From Synechococcales cyanobacterium bin59.metabat.ball.084 (GTDB lineage: Bacteria > Cyanobacteriota > Cyanobacteriia > Cyanobacteriales > Chamaesiphonaceae): a stretch of DNA of 64,000 bases. Both the position numbers and the translations under genes were made by a program. Location of the stretch: positions 1 to 64,000 of the forward strand of contig JAAFHZ010000003.1 in NCBI GenBank assembly GCA_013297675.1, in the 5' to 3' direction. The notes below the pieces were generated by a model. The model saw only the letters and a list, made by a program, of their open reading frames with translations, did not search any database and had not been told where the DNA came from. Shown piece after piece: positions 1 through 8,700 of this stretch. Every line of letters starts with the position of its first letter. Within the stretch, counting starts at the first letter, position 1.

Positions 1-920
1 ATCCCTATCAGGGATTGAAACGTCTAACAGATTTCCGCAGGCAATACATACAGAAACCGGGCAACAACACCACCGAATCCCTATCAGGGATTGAAACAAA
101 ACCCCAACAGCGTGAAGTTTCCGGGTGCTACCTACATCGCAACAACACCACCGAATCCCTATCAGGGATTGAAACCATAATTTGTACATTAAATACTCGT
201 TAAGACCAGCCGCAACAACACCACCGAATCCCTATCAGGGATTGAAACTTTGGCCTCTGCTGCAAGTGCGCGCTTTTCAGTTTCTACTGCAACAACACCA
301 CCGAATCCCTATCAGGGATTGAAACTACAGATTTGATTATAAGCCAGAGTAATCAACTAGCAACAACACCACCGAATCCCTATCAGGGATTGAAACGATG
401 CACTGATCGATCAGTGCATCGACCGACCAACAGCAACAACACCACCGAATCCCTATCAGGGATTGAAACGTAAGACTTCAAATTATGTCGAAGATGGACG
501 ATGAAGCAACAACACCACCGAATCCCTATCAGGGATTGAAACGAATCCCTAGGCTTGATGCTATCAGTCTAGAGTCGAGCAACAACACCACCGAATCCCT
601 ATCAGGGATTGAAACCCGTTGGCCTTGATGGCTGCGTTTCCTCTCTTGTTGGCCGCAACAACACCACCGAATCCCTATCAGGGATTGAAACACGAGCAGA
701 AGAGGCCATGATGAGGAATCGGTGGAAGGTGCAACAACACCACCGAATCCCTATCAGGGATTGAAACAATGACTTGATCCTGATGGATTTCTTTGGCGAA
801 CTAATACCGCAACAACACCACCGAATCCCTATCAGGGATTGAAACATTTCTACCGCTGTCTGTGCGACCTCATCACCTCCCTCGCAACAACACCACCGAA
901 TCCCTATCAGGGATTGAAAC
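1..920 (+). CRISPR. CRISPR array, 12 full repeats plus 1 edge-truncated repeat, 12 spacers
   Basis: A 37-base direct repeat (begins GCAACAACACC, ends GGGATTGAAAC) recurs at 61, 139, 212, 289, 360, 433, 506, 579, 655, 731, 809 and 884; positions 1-21 are the end of a thirteenth copy. All full copies read identical. The 12 spacers are 34-41 bases long and all different. Each repeat holds a 7-bp inverted repeat (AATCCCT/AGGGATT, loop ATC) before the 3' ATTGAAAC, the usual 5' handle of mature crRNA. Transcription is therefore most likely on the + strand, with the leader to the left, outside the window. The last repeat (884-920) shows no decay, as degenerate trailer repeats often do. No cas gene is visible, so the type cannot be assigned; this repeat style is common in filamentous cyanobacteria with type I or III systems. 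Confidence 0.98.
396..421. other. Perfect palindrome filling most of one CRISPR spacer
   Basis: Spacer 397-432 begins with a perfect 24-base palindrome (half-site GATGCACTGATC, 397-420). It becomes 26 bases when the last C of the preceding repeat and the next G are counted. The crRNA from this spacer would fold on itself. Confidence 0.9.
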
Positions 921-944
921 TACACCGTTAAGGTACAGGATTTT

Positions 945-1118
945 TTAGAGGGCGACGATATCCCCGCCACCCCCGCAGAATTCCCAAACCCCTCGCCATT
1001 TAAACAGCCAAGGATTAATGACCAGACAGGGGAGAACCTTGGCATTATTGCTACATGCTCGGCTCAGGCTCTCATTATCAGCAATCTTCAAATCACGGCG
1101 AAACCATAGAATATTCAT
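945..1118 (-). pseudogene. Truncated photolyase/cryptochrome N-terminus
   Basis: The reading frame starts MNILWFRRDLK, followed by ADNESL and VLPCLVINPW. This is the N-terminal alpha/beta signature of the DNA photolyase/cryptochrome family, whose full members have about 450-500 residues and bind FAD in the C-terminal part. Only about 40 residues look homologous; the frame then runs into unrelated sequence and stops at 945, 25 bases from the last CRISPR repeat. No FAD-binding domain follows, so the product cannot be a working photolyase. The start at 1118 is supported by an ATGA overlap with the stop of the HNH gene, a typical translational coupling. I infer an intact HNH-photolyase pair that lost its end in the rearrangement that placed the CRISPR array here. 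Confidence 0.75.
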
Positions 1119-1537
1119 TGAACAACCTGCTGCCAATCCCATAATTCTAACTGGCGATACCGACTATAGTTTCCAAAAAGCCCCAACTGCACAGGCAAAG
1201 GCTTCCTTCGCATTGCCGGTGGGGGCAAACGATGCTCTACCATTAACGCGAGTCCTGTTTGACCCTCCAAGATTGATCCCCGCTGTTTTCGGTGCATTCC
1301 CAGGTGACAAACGGTGCATAGCGCCACCAAGTTTTCTGAGCAGTTGTTGGCTGGGTCGCAGTCCCAATGGTGAACTTGGATGAGGTACGCACGGTCTTTC
1401 GGCGAGAACAGTCTTTCGCCGGGTCGGAGGCCGAGAATGCCGCAACGGTAGCAGTGCCATCCTTCCCGCTCTTTGATAGTCAGGGCGATCTGTGGCCAGT
1501 TGGTGGGGTAGCGGGATTTTTGGGGTGATTGAGCCAT
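1115..1537 (-). CDS. Small HNH endonuclease-like protein
   Basis: A 140-residue protein with the layout of an HNH nuclease domain: a zinc-type pair C29-x2-C32, the His pair H56-H57 (VHHW), Asn69 in ENLVALC, a second Cys pair C74-x2-C77 with H78, and H82. HNH domains cut DNA with one metal ion bound by the His/Asn/His residues. Small stand-alone versions are common in cyanobacteria and mostly uncharacterised. The gene starts 6 bases after the parB stop and its own stop overlaps the start of the photolyase remnant by 4 bases, so it probably is co-transcribed with parAB. No strong ribosome binding site is visible. Whether it acts in DNA repair, mobility or defence cannot be told from the sequence. 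Confidence 0.75.
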   Translation of the reverse strand: MAQSPQKSRYPTNWPQIALTIKEREGWHCYRCGILGLRPGERLFSPKDRAYLIQVHHWDCDPANNCSENLVALCTVCHLGMHRKQRGSILEGQTGLALMVEHRLPPPAMRRKPLPVQLGLFGNYSRYRQLELWDWQQVVQ

Positions 1538-1543
1538 GACGAT

Positions 1544-2491
1544 TTAATCAAGCAACGCTTTAAGTTCAGCAATCAACTTATCTAGTTTACGTCTCTTTTT
1601 AGGATCATCCCAAATCTTAGATTGGTTTACTGCTTTAACCACTTGTGTAAATCTGACGGTTGCAGGTATTTCCGATTCTTCAGAAATATCGATAGATTTG
1701 GTTTTAGCAATCTCATCTTTAATCTGGGTAAGAGAAAGATTCTTACCAGTGGCAGATGTTAGAAGTTGACGACGTTGTACTTCATCTTTAACACGCGCAA
1801 TCGCCCGCGCTTTCGTAAACTCTAGATTACCTGCTCGTAAAACTCTGAGGACATCTTCAGGCATATTTAGCAGTGGCAATCGACTAGTCCGAAACGATTC
1901 GGGCGAAAAGCGACCTACTCCGGCCAGGACTTTTTCGATTTTTTGGAATTGGAGGAAAACGTTTTCCTCCAATTCTTGCCCTCGGGTTTTAGCATGATTA
2001 GCCCGGTGAAGAACTGAGGCTACGTCTTCTGTAGTCCCATCAATTTCGATTGCTAGCAACTCTAAAATTGCCTCAGTTTCATCGATCGCATTGAGATCAT
2101 CTCGCTGAAGATTCTCGATTAGGGAAATTTGGAGTGCTTGCTTATCATCAAGCTCCTTAATGACCACGGGCAAATTTTTGAGCTTAAGTGCCTGTGCCGA
2201 TCGATAGCGCCGTTCTCCAGCTACTAACTCATAATTGCCATTCTCCAGCTTCCGTAACAAGAGTGGTTCAAGAATGCCATGCTCTTGAATTGAATCAGTC
2301 AATTGCTGCTGTTTTTCGGGGTCGAAGTATCGACGTGGTTGCTTGACTGGCAGTTGGATTTTAGCCATAGGAACGGTCTGGGATAATGCAGACTCATTAG
2401 AATTAAAATCTCCTACGCTACTTGGATCTGAAATAAACTTTTGCGCTAGAGATGCAGAGAGTCCCTGTGAGAGAGGTTGCCGCTTAGACAT
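1544..2491 (-). CDS. parB: ParB/Spo0J-type partition protein
   Basis: A 315-residue ParB-family protein. The N-terminal ParB/Srx-fold domain (about residues 43-145) has the CTP-binding motif GERRYR at 92-97 and the box ALQISLIENLQRDDL at 119-133. A DNA-binding helical region follows (about 145-275; for example NLEFTKARAIARV). ParB binds centromere-like parS sites, spreads as a CTP-dependent clamp and stimulates ParA to segregate DNA. It overlaps parA by 8 bases and has a clear GGAGGA site 5 bases before its ATG, so parAB is an operon. Residues 173-182 (ELEENVFLQF) are encoded by a perfect 30-bp palindrome, an unusual thing to find in a coding region. Plasmid ParB and chromosomal ParB cannot be separated here; no replication gene is next to it. 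Confidence 0.93.
   Translation of the reverse strand: MSKRQPLSQGLSASLAQKFISDPSSVGDFNSNESALSQTVPMAKIQLPVKQPRRYFDPEKQQQLTDSIQEHGILEPLLLRKLENGNYELVAGERRYRSAQALKLKNLPVVIKELDDKQALQISLIENLQRDDLNAIDETEAILELLAIEIDGTTEDVASVLHRANHAKTRGQELEENVFLQFQKIEKVLAGVGRFSPESFRTSRLPLLNMPEDVLRVLRAGNLEFTKARAIARVKDEVQRRQLLTSATGKNLSLTQIKDEIAKTKSIDISEESEIPATVRFTQVVKAVNQSKIWDDPKKRRKLDKLIAELKALLD
1946..1975. repeat. 30-bp perfect palindrome inside parB
   Basis: The core GGAGGAAAACGTTTTCCTCC lies at 1951-1970 and the symmetry extends 5 bases on each side (GAATT/AATTC). It is translated in frame as part of ParB. The same 20-base core, with 24 bases of symmetry, occurs upstream of parA at 3266-3289. The two sites could be parS-like ParB targets, operators, or copies of a mobile palindromic repeat; the sequence alone does not decide. 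Confidence 0.9.
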
Positions 2492-3200
2492 TTAATTCCT
2501 CCAATGCTTTTTTAAATAGAGATTCTAATTCCCGACGGGCAATTCCAGCAGTCGAACCTGTTAAATCAAAAACAGTTGCATTTTGACCAAACGCATCAGC
2601 AAGAATCTGACGTTGATGGATGACGGTATCAAGTATGGATACTCCCGGCATAACCTTTAGCACTTCCAAAGCCTCTTCCTTCAGTCGGGTGCCCTTGACG
2701 GCACGATTAACAAATAAAACTGCATGGGGAGCACCTTGGCGGACACGTTGGGCTTGGTTTAAGAGTCGCACCGTATCAGATGCACTCTCTAGATCAACTC
2801 CTGTGGGTTGGCAAGGGACTAGAGCAACATCAGCAACAAGTACGATCGCGCGTGTTGTTTCAGAAAGAGCCGCCGGACCATCTACAATCACCCAATCGTA
2901 TTGCTCACTTAATTTAGGCAGTTCATCTAGCAGCTCATCAGGAGTTTGAATGATTTTGCAGGGAATCTGATATTGCAGTCGAGAAAGCCAGGAAGATGAA
3001 GATTTTTGGGCATCTGCATCTACTAAAATAACCATTGGCTCTAGTGGAGGTGTTTCTGCTTTAACATTTTTACTCTTTTTACCTTTAGTCGCCGGAGAAG
3101 ATTTTTCAGAGCTAATCTTATGGAGCCAGCGGGCTAGGTGGACTGCAACTGTTGATTTACCTGCGCCCCCTTTTTGATTGACGACAGCAATAATTGGCAT
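2484..3200 (-). CDS. parA: ParA-type partition ATPase
   Basis: A 238-residue ParA/Soj-family ATPase. The deviant Walker A motif KGGAGKST is at residues 10-17, the A' motif VDADAQ at about 60-65 and the Walker B region DWVIVDGP at 102-109. The nucleoid-binding ATPase forms a gradient that pulls ParB-bound DNA apart before division. There is no N-terminal helix-turn-helix domain, so this is the short form. Residues about 31-55 form an unusual Lys/Ser-rich insert (containing ATKGKKSKNVK) between the Walker A helix and the next strand. The stop overlaps the parB start by 8 bases. A weak promoter-like -10 (TATAGA on the minus strand, 3222-3227) and the palindrome at 3266-3289 lie just upstream. 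Confidence 0.93.
   Translation of the reverse strand: MPIIAVVNQKGGAGKSTVAVHLARWLHKISSEKSSPATKGKKSKNVKAETPPLEPMVILVDADAQKSSSSWLSRLQYQIPCKIIQTPDELLDELPKLSEQYDWVIVDGPAALSETTRAIVLVADVALVPCQPTGVDLESASDTVRLLNQAQRVRQGAPHAVLFVNRAVKGTRLKEEALEVLKVMPGVSILDTVIHQRQILADAFGQNATVFDLTGSTAGIARRELESLFKKALEELNV
2497..2502 (-). promoter_or_regulatory. Ribosome binding site of parB
   Basis: GGAGGA on the minus strand, 5 bases before the ATG at 2491 and inside the end of parA. It is one of the few strong Shine-Dalgarno sites in the window and fixes the parB start. Confidence 0.8.
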
Positions 3201-3536
3201 ATTTTCCAGAAACTAATTTGTTCTATAGTTTAGTTTACGCTTTGATGAGAACTCTGCAACAGAATTTGGAGGAAAACGTTTTCCTCCAAGTGCAAAAAGT
3301 AGAAAAATGCTTTAACAAAAGCTGCTGTTTTGGGCGATGCAAATACTTTTAAAAGCCCCAATGCCTGATCAGGAATGCCTTGTAAGTCTTTATGATTATC
3401 AGAATCTGGCAAGTTGCTTCAAGATGATGCTTTGGGAGTTACTTCAATGTAAACGACAAAAACATCAAAGCCTTTATAGTACTATGGTTGAATTCTAATC
3501 ACACCATCGTTTCCCTCACTATTTTGTGTCTCATTG
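3201..3536. other. Intergenic region upstream of parA
   Basis: This 336-base region has no convincing gene. It holds a possible minus-strand -10 box (TATAGA, 3222-3227) without a good -35, and the 24-bp palindrome at 3266-3289. A 60-codon minus-strand frame (3230-3412) would need a TTG start, has no ribosome binding site and matches no family I recognise; its residues LEENVFLQ come simply from translating the palindrome. The part from 3413 to 3536 shows nothing further. The region probably carries the parAB promoter and a binding site. Confidence 0.6.
3266..3289. repeat. 24-bp perfect palindrome upstream of parA
   Basis: It shares the exact core GGAGGAAAACGTTTTCCTCC with the palindrome inside parB and adds TT/AA on the flanks. 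It lies 66-89 bases before the parA start, upstream of the possible -10, a position that fits a partition site or operator. Confidence 0.9.
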
Positions 3537-4274
3537 CTATTCAACTCCCTCTATCGCTCTCAATTGATTCAAAGAGTTGAATGCAATAACACAAAGTGGA
3601 AAAGCGCAGTCATTCGGTGAATTCATTTGTTTGCTCAGTATCTTCTCATGTGTAACCAGCTCTGTCAAAAGAGACAATATTTTTTTTGATATAATGTTTT
3701 TCTCTACTAAAACATTTATTTTCTCTGAGAAAGTAAAGTGTATTTTGCTTTCTTCTTTGGCCGTTAATAGCCATTGGCAAATAACAATATCAATCACTGA
3801 AATGATTTTATTTGCAGCACCGGCATAGCAGCCATTTTTATACAGAGAAATAGCTGTCTTTATCAAGATAGCATCTTCGCCATTTACAAAATCTAGTGAA
3901 TCGCTATCTCCCCATAATTTATCCAAAAAGCTATCCTGAACATCATCGATCTTGATTCCTTTAAGGTTGATAAATTCAGCTCTGTTCTTGTTGTTTGCAA
4001 CTAATGTATTGGAAGTAAATATCCCTGAAAATTTAGCCGAGAAGCGAGTTAATTTTCCGAATAGAGCAAGATTAATGCCTTTGTAATATTGAATTGTTAC
4101 ATCAGCATTGAAACTAGTCGATAAGTCAGGATTCTGTGAAGCTAATTGATAATTACCAGAATACAAAAATTCGGTATTTCCTCCTTTGATCTCACCATTT
4201 TTAAAAACCGCCAGACCACTTCCTAGCTGTTCATGGTCAGACTCAAAAAATAATTTAAATACACCTTCTGTCAT
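3537..4274 (-). CDS. GrlR-like protein with helical C-terminal domain
   Basis: A 245-residue protein in two parts. Residues 1 to about 105 resemble the GrlR family, small beta-barrel proteins named after the negative regulator of the LEE type III secretion locus: VFKLFFESDHEQLGSGLAVF, then GEIKGGN, YSGNYQL and a closing LFGKLTRFSAKFSG segment. Residues about 125-240 are alpha-helical (LYKNGCYAGAANKI, VIDIVICQWLL, LLTELVTHEKIL). In layout they recall HEPN/DUF4145-like domains, but no clear R-x4-6-H motif is present. The start is well supported by GAGGAG 10 bases before the ATG. The gene is visibly more AT-rich than its neighbours, which suggests recent acquisition. The role is unknown; regulation or defence are possibilities only. 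Confidence 0.6.
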   Translation of the reverse strand: MTEGVFKLFFESDHEQLGSGLAVFKNGEIKGGNTEFLYSGNYQLASQNPDLSTSFNADVTIQYYKGINLALFGKLTRFSAKFSGIFTSNTLVANNKNRAEFINLKGIKIDDVQDSFLDKLWGDSDSLDFVNGEDAILIKTAISLYKNGCYAGAANKIISVIDIVICQWLLTAKEESKIHFTFSEKINVLVEKNIISKKILSLLTELVTHEKILSKQMNSPNDCAFPLCVIAFNSLNQLRAIEGVE

Positions 4275-4284
4275 AGTGAATTAA

Positions 4285-4290
4285 CTCCTC
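4285..4290 (-). promoter_or_regulatory. Ribosome binding site of the GrlR-like gene
   Basis: GAGGAG on the minus strand, 10 bases before the ATG at 4274, supports this start. Confidence 0.65.
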
Positions 4291-4310
4291 ATATGAGTAA
4301 ACGATATTTC

Positions 4311-4348
4311 GCGCAAATAAACGATGAATTGAGATCATTTATTTGTGC
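4311..4348 (-). terminator. Hairpin just after the exporter gene, possible operon end
   Basis: Arms 4311-4325 and 4334-4348 pair over about 13 of 15 positions around an 8-base loop, beginning 2 bases after the MFS stop codon. No T-run follows on the minus strand, so it is not a classical intrinsic terminator. It may instead protect the 3' end or assist termination. It also lies just before the GrlR-like gene and could serve as an operator there. Confidence 0.35.
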
Positions 4349-4350
4349 TA

Positions 4351-5718
4351 TTACGTAGCATCTAACTCAGATGAATCAGAGTGGTGGGGGCGATCCATTA
4401 GGTGCAACGGTCGGTGAAAGTAGCTAATGATCGTAATTATAGTTTGTAGCGAACCTAAAACGATAAATAGTAGTCCAATCCCCCGGCCTGCTCCAATGCC
4501 GATTATTTGACCAATACTGGGTGCTAATAGTCCTGTGGAAGTCATTAATGGTTCAAAAACATAGTCTACGAGAGGCCCTGCTAGTAGATAGGCGATAGGG
4601 ACACAGGAAGCTGAAATGGTACCGAGTAGTCCAAATACTCTACCCTGAACATCGTGATCAACACGCTTCAGCAAAAGGACTTCGCTACACCCGGCAATAA
4701 TGGGAAAACAAAGCAAACCACCAAAAATAGCAATGCTAATAATTGCTGGAGAGGGGCGAGAGCCAGCCATTATAATGCAAATTCCTAATAATATTCCAAA
4801 GAAGAAAACCCCTTGGATTTTTTGTTTGGGACCACCCCAAATACCCATCATTACACTGCCAATCAGCGAACCTACACCGCCGAGAGATAGAATGGTGCCA
4901 GTAGTAGCTGTTGTACCAATGGTTAAGAGCATAGGAACCATCAATAAACTAACCAGACCAATCAGAAAATTGACGGCAGTAAAATATATGACTAAAGACA
5001 TTAAACCGGGCTGTGCCATAATGTAGCGCCAACCATAAAGTAATTCATTTTTGATAGATTCTTTTGGAGAATCTTCGCTTTTTTCAGGCTGATCACCTTT
5101 ATTGATTGATTTATTGTTGGTTTGGTGAGGAAAGCGTACAGATAGCAACGTGACTAAAGAAATGATGTAGGTTAAAAAATCGATAAAAAGAACACCCTGG
5201 AGCTGAACACTAAGGATCAAAATTCCGGCAACAGCCGGGATAAATATACTCCCGGTAGATTCGCTCACTTGCATCATTCCGATCGCGCGACCTAAATGCT
5301 GGGGTGGAACTAAAGAGCTAGTGGCTGTTGTGCTAGCGAGTCGCTGAAACACGCTAAAAGTTGACATAATACCAGTAGCAATACAAATATGAAACACTTG
5401 TAAGTTGCCTAACCAAAAAGCAATGGCGATCGAAAGGGTCATTAACCCGGCACCAAAGTCGCTAATAATCATTGTCCAGCGGCGATCCCACCGATCGACA
5501 AAAGCGCCAGCGATCGGAGATATCAAAATAGGTGGCAATGTAGTAAACAGTGAGACTAGGGCAAATAGAGTCACAGAGTTGGTTTTTTGGTATACCCAAA
5601 GATCGAGAGCAAAACCAGTTAGGCCAGAGCCAAGTAGAGAGGCAAATTGACCGAACCAAACAATGATAAAAACTCTGAGAGATGTTAATTCTTGCAAAAA
5701 ACTGGCTAGTTTAGACAT
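4351..5718 (-). CDS. MFS exporter, probable lipopeptide efflux pump
   Basis: A 455-residue integral membrane protein of the major facilitator superfamily, DHA3/EntS-like branch. Hydrophobic helices begin at FIIVWFGQFASLLGSGLTGF, followed by the cytoplasmic loop motif GAFVDRWDRRW between helices 2 and 3. About 12 transmembrane segments can be counted. A charged central loop (about residues 200-225, rich in K, E, S and D) separates the two halves, as usual. It is the last gene of the biosynthetic operon, 21 bases after the thioesterase-containing NRPS gene. Related exporters near NRPS operons move the finished peptide or siderophore out using the proton gradient and give self-resistance; that role is inferred from position. 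No Shine-Dalgarno site is visible. Confidence 0.85.
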   Translation of the reverse strand: MSKLASFLQELTSLRVFIIVWFGQFASLLGSGLTGFALDLWVYQKTNSVTLFALVSLFTTLPPILISPIAGAFVDRWDRRWTMIISDFGAGLMTLSIAIAFWLGNLQVFHICIATGIMSTFSVFQRLASTTATSSLVPPQHLGRAIGMMQVSESTGSIFIPAVAGILILSVQLQGVLFIDFLTYIISLVTLLSVRFPHQTNNKSINKGDQPEKSEDSPKESIKNELLYGWRYIMAQPGLMSLVIYFTAVNFLIGLVSLLMVPMLLTIGTTATTGTILSLGGVGSLIGSVMMGIWGGPKQKIQGVFFFGILLGICIIMAGSRPSPAIISIAIFGGLLCFPIIAGCSEVLLLKRVDHDVQGRVFGLLGTISASCVPIAYLLAGPLVDYVFEPLMTSTGLLAPSIGQIIGIGAGRGIGLLFIVLGSLQTIITIISYFHRPLHLMDRPHHSDSSELDAT

Positions 5719-5739
5719 TTTTGTTGGGCTGTTGAGTAG

Positions 5740-8700
5740 CTAAATTAGGGTTGAGGTGGCGATAGCAGTACGTATTTGATGGGCAAGTATTTCCACATGG
5801 GGATGGGTAAGCATCGTAAAGTGGTTGCCTGGAACGGGTTGAATAACCGGTGCTAGAGTTGTAAATTCTTGCCAGCCCAAATCATCAGTCGGGAGGTTAG
5901 AAGTGCCATCTTCGGCCTCACTGGAAACAAAGCAAGTGATTTGCTGTGGGTAGAGATGCTGCGGTTGATAAACCATCAGCACCTCATTGCGGTACACCTG
6001 AATGAGAGCACGGAGTTGTTCGGTGCTAGCTTCAGGAAAAAGCTGAGCATCTTGTAATCGGCTCAAGAAGTACTCTAGCTGGGCATTTGGAGTTAGAGTA
6101 CTGAGCATTTCGATCGATACATCTAAGCTGCGACCGTAAAGCTGTTCCAAAATCAGGGCAATTTCTTGCCACCAGTCGGCTTCGGTGGCTGTTGTGGTGA
6201 TTTGTTGATGGGGGGCACTGGAGTCGATAATGCCCAGAAAAGCCACTTTTTCGCCTTGCTGATGCAATTGATTGGCAATTTCAAAGGCTACCAGTCCACC
6301 AAAAGAGTGTCCACCTAAGTAGTATGGGCCTTGGGGTTGATGGGACTGAATGGCTTGAATGTAAGCCGTAGCCATTTCTTCTACAGTTTGATGTGGTGTA
6401 GAGTTGCCATCTAACCCCAGAGACTGTAAAGCATAACAGGGTTGATCAGAGCCAAGATAATGAGCGAGTTGATGAAGGTAAATGGGGTTGCCACCAGCTC
6501 CTGGAACACAGAAAAAGGTTGGCTGGGTGCCTCGGGGTTGCAGAGCAATTAAGGGGGACCAAACATCTGATTGGTGAGGTTCCCGCAGCCGAGTAGCTAA
6601 TTGACTAATTGTTGGGTACTGGAACAAGCTAGCAAGAGGTAATTTTTGGCTAAACTGCTGTTCGATTTTGGCCATTAGATGTACAGCCAAGAGAGAATGA
6701 CCGCCGAGATCAAAGAAATCATCATGGGTACTAATGGGATAAACCTGTAAAACGGTTGACCAGATTTCGGTGAGCTGCTGCTCAATGTGATCGGCAGGGG
6801 GGATAAAGAGCCGATCATCTGTATAGCTGTGGCTATCTGGTACTGGTAAAGCTCGTCGATCTAACTTGCCATTGGGAGTTAAAGGTAGGCTAGGTAACTG
6901 CACAAAAGCTGCCGGAATCATATAGTCTGGCAATTTAGAACGCATGTGAGTGCGCAGATCTGCCTTAGAAATTTGCTGGTCGTCGGCAGCAACAATATAG
7001 GCAACAAGTTGTTGTAATCCAGGTCGATCGGTAAGGCCAATAATTATTGACTGGTATATAGCAGGATGTTGCTGCAAGACGGTTTCGATTTCGCCTAGTT
7101 CAATGCGGAAACCACGAATTTTGATCTGCTGATCGCTGCGCTCTAAATATTTGAGATTGCCATCGGCTAAGTAAATGCCTCGATCGCCGGTTTTATAAAG
7201 TTTGGCACTTGCCAGAGTGCTAAAAGGATTACCAATAAATCGATCATTGGTGAGGTCGGGGCGTTGCCAGTAGCCACGACCAACCCCGGCACCGCCCAGA
7301 TAAATTTCGCCCGGTACACCGATCGGCACCGGCTGAAGATGACGATCTAAAAGATAGACCTGCGTATTGGCAAAAGGGCGGCCAATAGGAACTAAACCAT
7401 CACCAAATTTCTCGATCTCTGTGGTTTCAAAATAGGTGCTGTCGATGGTAGATTCACTCACCCCGTAAGAATTAATCAGGCGAGCCTGTGGACGAAGTAG
7501 CCGCTGGAACTGTTGATATTCTTGAACATACCAACTGTCGGAACCCAAAATAACCAAGCGCATAAAATGTAAGTTTTGGCCAGTTTCTTCTAGGTATTGT
7601 GCTAGGTTCCGAAATACTGCCGGTACAAATTCAGCACAGTCTACAGCGGCAGTTCGCAGCAGATGGTACAACTGGTCGGCTGCCAATAAAGTAGCGGTAG
7701 GACAAATAACTAACTTGCCGCCAGAACATAAAGCTCGTACTAAGTCACCAGCAAAAACATCAAAAGAAAAGCTGGCCATTTGGAGGTGGCTAGTGCAACG
7801 ATGCAGCCGATAATCTTCTGCCCAGGCAAAAAAGGCATTGACGAGGTTACGATGTTCAACCATCACGCCTTTGGGCGTACCAGTGGAGCCAGAAGTAAAA
7901 ATTAGATAGGCCAAATGATGAGGTTCAACCGTTGCGGGCAAGTTGGCATTGCTCCAGCAGGCAATTTCTGGCCAGTCTTGGTCTAATAATACTATCGGAA
8001 CCTGCAAGTTGGGCAAGTTGTTTAATAGGGCTGTTTGGGTGAGAATAACCTGTGCTTGGCTATTGACGAGCATTAAGTCTAGTCGATCGCGAGGGTAGGC
8101 AGGGTCTAAGGGTAAATACGCTCCACCCGCTTTGAGAATTCCTAAGATACCAATCACCATTTCTAGGGAACGTTCTACCGAAATACCGACGATTACTTCT
8201 GGCCCTACTCCCAACATCCGGAGATGTCTGGCGAGCTGATTGGATTTGAGATGGAGTTCTTGGTATGTAAGTTGATCTTCGCCATACACTACAGCGATCG
8301 CCTGGGGATTGCGCACAACTTGTTGAGCAAACAGCTCATGCATACAGAGCACTGGATAAGTAGTGGTGGTGTCATTCCACTGATGTAGCAAGATTTGTTT
8401 TTCGGCAGTGGTGAGTAGTGACAGATATTCAATTGACTGGTCTGGATTGGTAACAATGCAGGTAAGTAACTGTTGGAAATGGCCGGTGAGACGTTGGATC
8501 GTCGTGGCCTCAAATAAATCAGTGTTGTATTCCCATTCAGCTTCTAGACCTTCTGGACTGGGTTCGATCGACAGGGTTAAATCGAAGTTAGCAGTCACCT
8601 GATCTACGGGCAGCGGTTGTAAGTGCAGATCGTCCGTGAGGTCGATTGCTACTACCGGGGTGTTTTGCAGAATAAACATTACCTGAAACAGCGGCGTATG

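Noticed and set aside
15-203. Open frame across the CRISPR array on the plus strand (and another at 602-847 on the minus strand)
   Set aside because: Both are translations of repeats and spacers; the residues recur with the repeat and no ribosome site is present.
543-578. CRISPR spacer beginning with GAATCCCTA like the repeat core
   Set aside because: Only nine bases match and the rest is unrelated; likely chance, not a repeat-derived spacer.
1018-1383. 121-codon plus-strand frame
   Set aside because: It lies opposite the HNH gene, whose zinc and HNH motifs make the minus-strand frame the real one.
3230-3412. 60-codon minus-strand frame upstream of parA
   Set aside because: TTG start, no ribosome binding site, no recognised family, and part of it is only the translated palindrome.
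4311-4348. Hairpin as a classical intrinsic terminator
   Set aside because: No T-run follows on the minus strand and the stem has mismatches; kept only as a low-confidence end signal.
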